A DNA stretch of 64,000 nt from NCBI RefSeq assembly GCF_000725495.1, contig NZ_JNZD01000008.1, positions 62,001 to 126,000 of the forward strand, in the 5' to 3' direction. The position numbers were made by a program, and so were the translations under genes. Below the pieces are notes generated by a model. That model saw nothing but the letters and a program-made list of their open reading frames with translations. It was not told where the DNA came from and ran no database searches. Positions 9,427-16,632 of this stretch are shown piece after piece; position 1 is the stretch's first letter; each line of letters begins with the position of its first letter. Origin of the DNA: Streptomyces aureus. Lineage in GTDB: Bacteria > Actinomycetota > Actinomycetes > Streptomycetales > Streptomycetaceae.

Positions 9427-10236
9427 GTGATGACCGCAGTCGACGAGCGCCGGACTCCGTGGCGGATCCACGGCCTGAGCGTCGAGGGATACCGGCACCG
9501 CCGCCAGGGGCAGCCCTGCCAGGACGCCTGCGCCCACACGGTGACGGAGTCCGTGGCCGTCCTCGCCGTCGCGGACGGGGCGGGCAGCAGGCCCCGGTCC
9601 GAGGAGGGCGCCCGGCTCGCGGTGGACCTGGCCACCGAGCACTTCGCGCGCCGCGCCTCGGTCGCGGCGGACCGCCGTCCCGGAACGTCCGTGCGTGACC
9701 TGCTGCGGGACGCCTTCCACGACGTCCGCACGGCGTTCCTGGACCGCACCGGCCCCGAGGCGGCCGACTTCGCGACCACGCTGACCGTGGTCGTGCTCGC
9801 CCGGGGCTGGCTCGGCCATCTGTCCGTGGGCGACGGCTTCGTCGTCCTGCGGGCCGGTACGGAGGACGGCGAGCGGCAGTTCCATCTGCTGCCGCAGCCG
9901 GCCGCGGCCAGCGAGTACAGCAACGAGACGGTGTTCCTCACCTCGCCGGACGCGACCCGCTGGGTGCACACCGACTGCGTGTCCGACCAGGGGGTCGACG
10001 GGGTGCTGCTGTCCACCGACGGACTGGCGCAGGCCGCGCTGAACCGGTCCGCGAGCGGCGCGCTGTCCCCGAACGCCTCCTTCGCCGAAGCGGTGTTCCG
10101 CTCCCTGGACGTCCCCGGTCCGGTGACCGCGAGCGCCCACGAGGGCCTCGGGACCCTGCTGCGCTCGGACCGGCTGACCGCCCTGAACGCCGACGACAAG
10201 ACGCTGCTGCGGGCCGTGCTCAAGGCGCGGCCGTGA
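9427..10236 (+). CDS. PP2C-family protein phosphatase (TerY-P triad)
   Basis: A 269-residue PPM/PP2C-like serine/threonine phosphatase. Metal-binding motifs are present in order: QDACAH near residue 36, VADGAGS near 49-55, ATTLTVVVL near 118, GDGFVVL near 137, STDGL near 197 and the C-terminal DDKTLL. It should remove phosphates placed by the adjacent kinase-like protein or by the kinase at 5800. Start is GTG 9427 (GGGA at 9416-9419, 7-base spacer); an ATG follows at 9430. The stop overlaps the next GTG in a GTGA arrangement, indicating coupled translation with the kinase-like gene. Confidence 0.88.
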   Translation: MMTAVDERRTPWRIHGLSVEGYRHRRQGQPCQDACAHTVTESVAVLAVADGAGSRPRSEEGARLAVDLATEHFARRASVAADRRPGTSVRDLLRDAFHDVRTAFLDRTGPEAADFATTLTVVVLARGWLGHLSVGDGFVVLRAGTEDGERQFHLLPQPAAASEYSNETVFLTSPDATRWVHTDCVSDQGVDGVLLSTDGLAQAALNRSASGALSPNASFAEAVFRSLDVPGPVTASAHEGLGTLLRSDRLTALNADDKTLLRAVLKARP

Positions 10237-11408
10237 GCGGCCTCACCGTCTTCCTGGACGGCAAGCAGGTCACCCTCGCCGAGCTGCCCCTCAAGGGCGG
10301 CGGCCAGGCGGCCGTCTTCCCCGTCGTCGGCGACGACGGCATCGTCGTCAAGCTGTACCGGGAACCGCCGGGGCCCGAGCAGGAACAGCGGCTGAAGCGG
10401 ATGCTGACCATGTCCCCGCTCGTGACCCGCCCCACCGACGCCTCCCAGCCCCCGGAACTGGCCTGGCCGACCGCGCTGGCCCGCGGGGCCGAGGGCGAGT
10501 TCCTCGGCTACGCCATGCGGCGCTTCGGCGAGCCCCAGCACGTGCAGCTCATCGGCCTGTTCACCCGGGCCCAGCGCCTCAAGCTGTTCGGCGACCGGGC
10601 CGACTGGCGCTTCCTGCTCGGCGTCGCCTGGAACCTCGCCTTCATGACGGCCCGCATGCACTACGACAACCTCGTCATCGGCGACTTCTCCAGCAGCAAC
10701 GTCGTGGTCGACGCCAACGGCTTCGTCACCTTCCTCGACTGCGACTCCATCGCCTTCAACGACCCGGTGACCGGGGAGCTGTTCCCCTGTCTGATGCACA
10801 CCACCGACTACTCCTCGCCCGAGCGCCAGGCCGGCGGACCCGCCACCCGCGCCACCGACGAGTTCGCCCTCGCGGTCCTCGTCTACCAGCTGCTGACCGC
10901 CGGGAACCACCCCTTCGGCGGCGTCCCGCACGACAGTGCCTCCGAGTCGACCGTCAAGGACAACATCGCCGCCAGCATCTCCTACGTCGTGCGCCCCGAG
11001 CGGGTCGTCATGCCGCGCGGCACCATCGATCCCTCCGTGCTTCCGCCCGAACTCCTCACGCTCGCCCGCACCGCGTTCGGCCCCGGGGTCCACGACCCCG
11101 CCACGCGGCCGCCCGCGGAGGCGTGGCTGCGCGCCCTGGACAAGGAGCGCGGGCTGGTACGGGTCTGCCCGGCCCGCCCGCTGCACGCGTTCGGCTCCCA
11201 TCTCAGCGCCTGCCCCTGGTGCACCCGGGCCTCGCTCACCGGGCACGACGTGTTCAACGTCCCCGTGGCGGCCCCGGGCCCCGGGATCCCGGGGCCCCGG
11301 CCGGCGCCGCCCGTTCCGGTGCCCGGCCAGCCGTGGCCCACGGGACTGAAGGTGGCGCTGCTGATCCTGGTGGTCATGGTCCTGGTGGTGATCGTGGCCA
11401 ACGCCTGA
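10233..11408 (+). CDS. TerY-P-type kinase-like protein with Zn ribbon and C-terminal membrane anchor
   Basis: A 391-residue protein with a divergent protein-kinase fold: GGGQAAVFPV glycine-rich loop, VVKLYRE with the likely ATP lysine, IGDFSSSNVVVD where HRDxKxxN is expected, and FLDCDS where DFG is expected. The catalytic-loop base and DFG are therefore replaced. After the kinase lobe comes CPARPLHAFGSHLSACPWC (about residues 311-330), a zinc-ribbon-like element seen in kinases of TerY-PP2C-kinase triads. A proline-rich linker and a single C-terminal helix (LLILVVMVLVVIV) follow, which would tail-anchor it. GTG start overlaps the phosphatase stop by 4 bases. Activity may be altered or absent; family context supports a signalling role. 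Confidence 0.85.
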   Translation: MSGLTVFLDGKQVTLAELPLKGGGQAAVFPVVGDDGIVVKLYREPPGPEQEQRLKRMLTMSPLVTRPTDASQPPELAWPTALARGAEGEFLGYAMRRFGEPQHVQLIGLFTRAQRLKLFGDRADWRFLLGVAWNLAFMTARMHYDNLVIGDFSSSNVVVDANGFVTFLDCDSIAFNDPVTGELFPCLMHTTDYSSPERQAGGPATRATDEFALAVLVYQLLTAGNHPFGGVPHDSASESTVKDNIAASISYVVRPERVVMPRGTIDPSVLPPELLTLARTAFGPGVHDPATRPPAEAWLRALDKERGLVRVCPARPLHAFGSHLSACPWCTRASLTGHDVFNVPVAAPGPGIPGPRPAPPVPVPGQPWPTGLKVALLILVVMVLVVIVANA

Positions 11409-11416
11409 GCCGTCGC

Positions 11417-11441
11417 CGGCCGCTGTCACTGCGAGCGGCCG
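11417..11441. terminator. Hairpin between converging operons
   Basis: CGGCCGCT (11417-11424) pairs perfectly with AGCGGCCG (11434-11441) across a 9-base loop. It lies between the stop of the kinase-like gene and the last codons of the leftward gene, and could end both transcripts. Confidence 0.5.
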
Positions 11442-12034
11442 CGGTCCTCCAGATAGCGGGTGTGGGACTCCTGGCGCCGTGCCTCCGTCTCCCTGAGGGC
11501 CGCCGCGAGCCGGTCCGACTCCTCCTGGAGCACGGTGAGCTGGCGTTCCAGATGGCGTTCGGGCGGCTCGGTGCCGGGGGCCAGCCGGGTCCACCACCGG
11601 CTGCGGACGAAGGTGTCGACCGCCTCCGGGATGTCCTGGCGTACGGCACGGGAGAGGGCGTGGACCCCCTCGGGGTCCTGGGCGAGGATCTCGGCGGCCC
11701 AGCCGGGATCGAGCAGGGCGGTGAGGACCGCCGTCAGCTCCGTGAGCCGGCCGGTCGCCGCCGGGGGCAGCTCGACACCGTCCAGGTACTCCCGGAGCTT
11801 GGCGAAGTCGACGCGCAGTTCGGCCAGTTGGGCCGAGGGGTCCGGGAAGTCGGGCGGGGCCGGACGCTCCGGCGGGGCGATCAGCGCGCCCGCGCCGTAC
11901 AGACCCGCGACGACGACCGGCCAGTACGGGCCCGCGACGCCCGAGAAGGTCAGCGCGAGTCCGGCGATCCCGCAGGCGCTGCCGGTGAGGTTCTTGCGCG
12001 ACTCCAGGTAGCCGAGGAACTTACTGGTAGCCAC
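11426..12034 (-). CDS. Small membrane protein with coiled-coil tail (unknown)
   Basis: No recognised family; 202 residues. Two closely spaced hydrophobic segments (about residues 18-33 and 37-52) form a hairpin near the N-terminus. A soluble helical domain follows, with a coiled coil at about 165-195 (RHLERQLTVLQEESDRLAAAL). The GTG start lies inside the preceding vWA lipoprotein gene (14-base overlap), so translation is coupled. It is last in the leftward operon, and may hold TelA or the vWA lipoprotein at the membrane; that is inference from order only. Confidence 0.75.
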   Translation of the reverse strand: MATSKFLGYLESRKNLTGSACGIAGLALTFSGVAGPYWPVVVAGLYGAGALIAPPERPAPPDFPDPSAQLAELRVDFAKLREYLDGVELPPAATGRLTELTAVLTALLDPGWAAEILAQDPEGVHALSRAVRQDIPEAVDTFVRSRWWTRLAPGTEPPERHLERQLTVLQEESDRLAAALRETEARRQESHTRYLEDRGRSQ

Positions 12035-13565
12035 GGATCTCCTCGAAGGCGCCGTCGAGCGAGCCCTTTTGGGCGTCGAAGAGACGGCCGCCGGTCAGGT
12101 CGGCGATGTGCTGGAGCTCGCCCCGGTCGGAGTCGCCGAACAGGATGGGGAAGACCGGGATCTGCCGCTGCGGGCCGGGCAGCCGGCCGTAGAAGCCGTC
12201 GAAGTCGGACGGGCCCGCGCCCCGGGTGTTCTCGCCGTCCGTCATCAGCACGATCGAGGTGAACGTGTCGTCGTCGGCGCCCAGATGCTCGTACGCCTTC
12301 TCCAGCGAGGTGTAGATCGCGGTGTCGCCGTCGGCGCTCAGCGCGCGGGTGTCCGCGCGGATGGCGTCGATTCCGGCCTTCGGGTCCTCGGGGCGGACCA
12401 CGTGCGTGCGCACGCTCTTGACCCGGGAGCCGAAGGGCATGAGCGTCACCTCCTCCCGGTCGCGGAAGTCGCCGGTCAGATCGCCGAGGGACTTCTTCAG
12501 CCGGGCGAGCCGGTCGCCGTCCATCGAGCCCGAGGTGTCGAGGACGTACACGGTCCGGGAGGGCCGGCGCAGCTTGTTCTCGTAGGAGTCGAGGAGACGG
12601 TCGGCGACGGACCGGGTGCCCGGGAAGGGGAGTTCGCGCCGGCGTCCGACGCCGAGCCCGGCCGCGGGGGCGACGGAGGCGACGACCGGACGGCGGTACG
12701 TGCTCTCGGTGATCGCCTTCTGGGTGGCGGGCGTGCGCAGCGCCTCGGCGAGACGGCGGACGTCGTCGCGGGTTTCCTTGGAGGACGCGGCCAGGGAGGA
12801 GAGCGGATAGTCGGCCGTCACGACGCCGTCGCGCGGGCGGATGACCGTCAGTCCCTTCACGCCCTCGAGGACGGACTCGTAGTTCAGCAGGGCGTCGACG
12901 GTGCCGCGGCGCTCGTAGGCGGTGGCCAGCCAGCCCGACGAACCCGAGGTCAGCTTCTGCCCCTTGAAGAACTCCCGCAGCCGGGGTGTCGCCGTGTCCA
13001 CGTCTGCGTCCGTGAGCGCCGACTGGGCGCCCGACAGCGCCGAGGCAACCGAGATCAGCGTGGAGAAGCCGGAGTTGGAGCGGGCCGGGTCGGTCATGCC
13101 GTAGGTGAGCTTCCCGTCCGCGACGGCCTGCTCCACCTGCTTCCAGGTGACGGCGTCCGGTGACCAGCCCAGCGCCCGTACGGTGGCGGGCCTGACGCCG
13201 ATGGCCACCGGGCTCGACATGACGGGCGTCTCGGAGACGACCTTCCTCGCGGCCTCGGGGCGCAGCCGCAGATAGGCGTCGGAGGAGAGCCACAGGGCGT
13301 CGTACCGGCCGTCCGCCGCGCCCCGCGCGAGCAGGTCCACGGCGGCGAGGGTGCCCATGTAGGTGGGCCTGACCGTGATGCCGGTGTCCTTCCGGATCCG
13401 GTCGAGCACGGGCTTCATGTCGCTCAGTTCGCTGGAGGCGAGGATGCGCAGGGTGCCGGGCCGCGGGGCGCCGTCGTCCCCGGACTTCGCGTCCTCGTGG
13501 GCCGTGCACGCCGTGACGGCGAGCAGGGCCGCGGCGGCCGCCGCCGCGCGTCGAAGGGCTCTCAT
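12021..13565 (-). CDS. Lipoprotein fusing a substrate-binding domain to a vWA domain
   Basis: A 514-residue exported protein. The signal peptide ends in a lipobox (LLAVTAC, Cys about 20). Residues about 35-310 resemble a type 2 periplasmic-binding domain (LRILASSELSDMKPVLDRI, then YDALWLSSDAYLRL, then TDPARSNSGFSTL). Residues about 325-510 are a vWA domain with MIDAS motif DTSGSMDG, the TAIYTSL threonine and LMTDGENT. Both domains would sit outside the membrane. The ATG overlaps the TelA stop (ATGA). The fusion of a binding-protein lobe and a metal-dependent vWA is unusual and suggests extracellular ligand capture linked to protein-protein adhesion. Confidence 0.88.
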   Translation of the reverse strand: MRALRRAAAAAAALLAVTACTAHEDAKSGDDGAPRPGTLRILASSELSDMKPVLDRIRKDTGITVRPTYMGTLAAVDLLARGAADGRYDALWLSSDAYLRLRPEAARKVVSETPVMSSPVAIGVRPATVRALGWSPDAVTWKQVEQAVADGKLTYGMTDPARSNSGFSTLISVASALSGAQSALTDADVDTATPRLREFFKGQKLTSGSSGWLATAYERRGTVDALLNYESVLEGVKGLTVIRPRDGVVTADYPLSSLAASSKETRDDVRRLAEALRTPATQKAITESTYRRPVVASVAPAAGLGVGRRRELPFPGTRSVADRLLDSYENKLRRPSRTVYVLDTSGSMDGDRLARLKKSLGDLTGDFRDREEVTLMPFGSRVKSVRTHVVRPEDPKAGIDAIRADTRALSADGDTAIYTSLEKAYEHLGADDDTFTSIVLMTDGENTRGAGPSDFDGFYGRLPGPQRQIPVFPILFGDSDRGELQHIADLTGGRLFDAQKGSLDGAFEEIRGYQ

Positions 13566-14734
13566 CCGTGTCCGCCCTCCAGCGCGCCCTGGGTGCGGCT
13601 GCGCTCCAGACGGGCTCCGGCGGTCTGGAGCTCGGCGGTCAGGGACTCCACGGTCGCGGCCATCGTCTCGGTGGCCCTGACCTTGTAGGTGTCGATGGCG
13701 TCCAGGGTGCGGTAGATCTCCTGGAAGGCGGTGCGCAGGGTCTCGGCGCCGACGGCCGGGTCGGCGGCGATGCGCTGGATCTCCCCGCTCTGGGTGGAGA
13801 GCATCTCGGCGTTGCCGCGGATGAGGTCCTCCGTCGTGCCGCGCAGGGCGTTGACCTGTTCGACGACCTTGCGCTGGTTGTCGAGCGCGGAGGCGAGCAT
13901 GACCGAGATGCGCAGCGCGGAGACCGTGGTGGTGGCCGCGCGGTCGACGCCCTTGATGAGTTCGTCGTTGTTGCGCCGGACCACGTCCATCGCCAGATAG
14001 CCCTGGGCGCACACCGCGAGCTGGGTGAGCAGGTCCTGGTGCTTCTGCCGGACCGGGAAGAGCACGTCCGAGCGGAGCGTGTCGGCCCCCGCGGGGTCGG
14101 CGGCGTCGACGCCCGCGATGTGGGCCTCGACCGCGGAGTCCAGGGCCTGGGTGAGCACCACGTACTCCTGGAGCTTGCCCATCGTCTCCCAGAGCCGGAC
14201 GCGCTCGGTCCCCAGGGCCGCGTTGTCGCGCCGCAGTTCGTCCTGGCCGCCGCGCAGCGAGCCGACGATCCTGTTCAACGTGCCCTGTGCGGAGGCGTAC
14301 TTGGCGACGTGGTCGCGCAGCTTGTTGCCGCCCGGCAGCCGGGACAGGAACTTCCTTCCCCTGCTCGCGGACAGCTCGCGCGGGTCCAGATCCTCGACCA
14401 CGCGCCGGAGTTCGACGAGCGAGCCGGCGACGTGCGACTGCGCGTCCCCGCCCTTGTCGGGCAGGCTGCGGATCGTCCGTTCCAGCATCCGGTTGGACTG
14501 GGCGGCGGCCCCGCGCATCTCGCTCGCCCCGAGGCCGGCGATCTCCCCGACCTTGCCGGCGAACTCCGGGGAGCGGGCGTCCAGGACGGCGAGTCCCTCG
14601 ACGTACTCCGCGGCCCGGCGCGCCATCTCGTCCTGCACCCCCGGGCCGACGGGGACGAGCCCGCCGGCCTTCTCGCGGGGCACGGGCGCCACGGCCTCGG
14701 GCGGAGTGAGGGTGAACGTGTCTTCGGTGCTCAT
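13562..14734 (-). CDS. telA: Toxic anion resistance protein, TelA family
   Basis: A 390-residue, almost wholly helical cytosolic protein matching the TelA/KlaA family. Diagnostic stretches are FLSRLPGGNKLRDHV, the repeated heptad regions, VLTQALDSAVEAHIA and the C-terminal QEIYRTLDAIDTYKVRATETMAATVESL. TelA relatives occur with Ter proteins and affect resistance to tellurite and some cell-wall agents; the mechanism is unsettled. Its ATG directly follows the stop of the upstream anchored binding protein (no gap), and its stop overlaps the vWA lipoprotein start by 4 bases, so three genes are tightly coupled. Presence beside TerY, PP2C and kinase genes supports a shared module. Confidence 0.92.
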   Translation of the reverse strand: MSTEDTFTLTPPEAVAPVPREKAGGLVPVGPGVQDEMARRAAEYVEGLAVLDARSPEFAGKVGEIAGLGASEMRGAAAQSNRMLERTIRSLPDKGGDAQSHVAGSLVELRRVVEDLDPRELSASRGRKFLSRLPGGNKLRDHVAKYASAQGTLNRIVGSLRGGQDELRRDNAALGTERVRLWETMGKLQEYVVLTQALDSAVEAHIAGVDAADPAGADTLRSDVLFPVRQKHQDLLTQLAVCAQGYLAMDVVRRNNDELIKGVDRAATTTVSALRISVMLASALDNQRKVVEQVNALRGTTEDLIRGNAEMLSTQSGEIQRIAADPAVGAETLRTAFQEIYRTLDAIDTYKVRATETMAATVESLTAELQTAGARLERSRTQGALEGGHG

Positions 14735-15823
14735 CTAGTGCTCTTCCCCCTGGTTCCCGGCCCGGCGCGCCATCTCGTGCAGCACCTTGTAGGCGGGCAC
14801 GGGCGCCTGCCGGACGCCGGTCAGCTTCTGGTTGAGGTAGGTGGAGCGGCCGGCGGCGGCCGCGGTGAACTCGCCGGTGGCTCCCCGGGGACGGAACCCG
14901 TGCCGCACGGCCAGCTTCCGCAGCGCCGGGTCGGTGCTGAGGAGTTCACCCAGCGCGCGGCCCTCGGGCGTGAGCGGTACGACGGTGTGGTCGCTGTTGG
15001 CGGTGGTGTCCGGGTAGAGGACCGTGAGGTCCCCGGTGTCCTTGCCCTGGGCGAGCAGTGCGGCGACCTGTGACTCGTAGACCAGGACGAGCGGGTTGCC
15101 CGCGCCGCTGACGAAGTCGCCGAACGCGGCGTCCGTGCTGGGCTGCTGGGCGCCCTGGACGCTGATGAGCCGGTGCATCAGGGACGCGGTGCGGCCGACG
15201 GCGGCGTCGTCCGTGGCCACCCGCCCGCCGTCGGCCACGTAGGACGCGGCGGCGAGGTAGAGGGCGCCGGAGTTGGAGGTCTCCGGGTCGGTGGTCGCGA
15301 TGTACAGCGTGCCGGTCAGCTCGCCGTGGGCCCCGGCGCCCTTGAGCCGCTGCCAGGTCTGCCCGTGCCCGGCCGCGCCGAGGTAGGCGGCCATCTTCAG
15401 GGTGCCGGTGTTCTTGTCCAGGGTGGCCAGCTCGTTGGCCGCGAGGACCTGGGCCGCGCTGCGGTGGGCCACCACGACCAGCGGCGAGTAGAAGGGCCGG
15501 GGCAGCGGCCGGCGGACGTGGTACTTGTCCGCGAGTTCGTCGGCCGGGGCCTGACTGGAGGGGAAGGCGAAGTCGTACCCCTTGAGGTCGAGGCCGTCCA
15601 TGGCCCAGGACCCGGAGGTCTCCGTCTTCACGGTGTAGCCCTTGGCGGCGAGGGCCTTCACCACGGCCGGATCCGAGAAGAACTCCGCCTTCTCCGAACC
15701 GATCACACCACGCACGGTCTTCGTTGCCGTGCCCTTGTCCTGACCAGTGCGGCCCGCGACGACGGCTGCTGCCACTCCGCCGATCAACAGGACCGCCAGG
15801 ACGATTCCCGCTATGCGTCTCAC
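14735..15823 (-). CDS. Membrane-anchored extracellular substrate-binding-like protein
   Basis: About 362 residues. One N-terminal membrane segment (RIAGIVLAVLLIGGVAAAVVAG), with no cysteine lipobox, leads an exported domain resembling type 2 solute-binding proteins (GVIGSEKAEFFSDPAVVKALAAKG, then YDFAFPSSQAPADELA, then TTDPETSNSGALYLAAASY). The TDPxxSNSG element is shared with the vWA lipoprotein downstream, so the two ligand domains are probably paralogous. No ABC permease or ATPase gene is nearby, which argues for sensing rather than transport. The start is uncertain: GTG 15823 was chosen, with GTG 15838 an alternative. It is first in the leftward operon. Confidence 0.82.
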   Translation of the reverse strand: MRRIAGIVLAVLLIGGVAAAVVAGRTGQDKGTATKTVRGVIGSEKAEFFSDPAVVKALAAKGYTVKTETSGSWAMDGLDLKGYDFAFPSSQAPADELADKYHVRRPLPRPFYSPLVVVAHRSAAQVLAANELATLDKNTGTLKMAAYLGAAGHGQTWQRLKGAGAHGELTGTLYIATTDPETSNSGALYLAAASYVADGGRVATDDAAVGRTASLMHRLISVQGAQQPSTDAAFGDFVSGAGNPLVLVYESQVAALLAQGKDTGDLTVLYPDTTANSDHTVVPLTPEGRALGELLSTDPALRKLAVRHGFRPRGATGEFTAAAAGRSTYLNQKLTGVRQAPVPAYKVLHEMARRAGNQGEEH

Positions 15824-15971
15824 GCCTGGAGCGTGCACCTCGGAATCCAACGTTCCCCGTCTGCGGCGGTGAACACGAGGTGACCACCGGGTCCCGGTAC
15901 GCAACCGGAGGGGGTGGTGCCGTTACGCGGGGCGGAGCGGCCACGGCGGGGTGGCGGCGGTGGGTGTGGCG

Positions 15972-16008
15972 CCCGGTCCGCGCGCGCTTCGAAGGCGCGC
16001 GGACCGGG
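15972..16008 (-). terminator. GC-rich hairpin terminator
   Basis: A 14-bp stem (15972-15985 with 15995-16008) lies 26 bases beyond the stop of the leftward gene at 16034. It has no T-tract. It separates that gene from the TelA operon. Confidence 0.6.
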
Positions 16009-16033
16009 GCCGTTCAGGGGGCCGGACCGGGGC

Positions 16034-16453
16034 TCAGCGGGAGGCGAGCTCGCGGGGTCCGACGGCGAGCGCGTGGGCGTCCATGCGCTCGGCGGAGAGG
16101 ATCGCCGCGGCCGTGTCCGCGCGGGAGGCGGCGACGACGAGGGCGCGGCCGGCCAGCGCGTGCGCGCGTCGGTGCAGGGTCGCGAGGTGGGACTCCTCGG
16201 CGGTGGGGGCCGCCGGGGTGCGCAGCGGGGCGCCTCCGCGCAGCCGGGTCACCTGCTCGGTGAGCCGCTCGGCGCCGGCGTCCAGGTCGGCGGACGGGGC
16301 GAGGGCGCGGATCTCGTCCGTGACGGCGAGCAGTGCCGCGAGGTGACCGGCGAGCTGGATGTCCAGCTCCTCCTCGCGCGACCGGTGGGGGAAGTCGGAG
16401 GAGGGGGTGCCGGCCATCGTGTGGACCGACTTCGAGCGGATCGGTTCGTACAT
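16034..16453 (-). CDS. Conserved-type small helical protein (unknown)
   Basis: A 139-residue soluble, alanine-rich helical protein that I cannot assign to a family. The core reads EEELDIQLAGHLAALLAVTDEIRALAP, followed by helices with many Ala/Arg residues; no cysteine pair, signal peptide or membrane segment is present. The ATG has an excellent Shine-Dalgarno (GGAGG, 16461-16465 on the opposite strand, 7-base spacer). Upstream a TAGGAT -10 element (16484-16489) is embedded in an inverted repeat that reaches the start codon region, so it is probably a regulated single gene. Confidence 0.75.
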   Translation of the reverse strand: MYEPIRSKSVHTMAGTPSSDFPHRSREEELDIQLAGHLAALLAVTDEIRALAPSADLDAGAERLTEQVTRLRGGAPLRTPAAPTAEESHLATLHRRAHALAGRALVVAASRADTAAAILSAERMDAHALAVGPRELASR

Positions 16454-16454
16454 G

Positions 16455-16487
16455 GGATGGCCTCCTGTGCCTGACAGGAAGCCATCC
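16455..16487 (-). promoter_or_regulatory. Promoter -10 and long inverted repeat of the 16034-16453 gene
   Basis: GGATGGC (16455-16461) and TCCTGT (16463-16468) pair with ACAGGA (16474-16479) and GCCATCC (16481-16487), a 13-bp interrupted dyad. The outer arm covers the -10 hexamer TAGGAT (complement of 16484-16489) and the inner part covers the ribosome binding site. Because the distal arm overlaps the -10 it is more likely a DNA operator than an RNA hairpin. Confidence 0.5.
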
Positions 16488-16609
16488 TAGCTTGGAATTC
16501 GTCTAAAGTTGAGCAGGTTCGCAAAATGGGACGCGGCGCGTACACAGGGTGAGCGCGAGGTCCGTTCCCTCGGCGGGGTGTCACGGGGTGTGCGTCCCCG
16601 CGGGGCGCC

Positions 16610-16631
16610 GCCCGGCGCGTCCCCGCCGGGC
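16610..16631 (-). terminator. Hairpin terminator after the aminotransferase
   Basis: GCCCGGCG (16610-16617) pairs with CGCCGGGC (16624-16631) around a 6-base loop, immediately beyond the stop codon of the leftward aminotransferase gene. Confidence 0.5.
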
Positions 16632-16632
16632 G

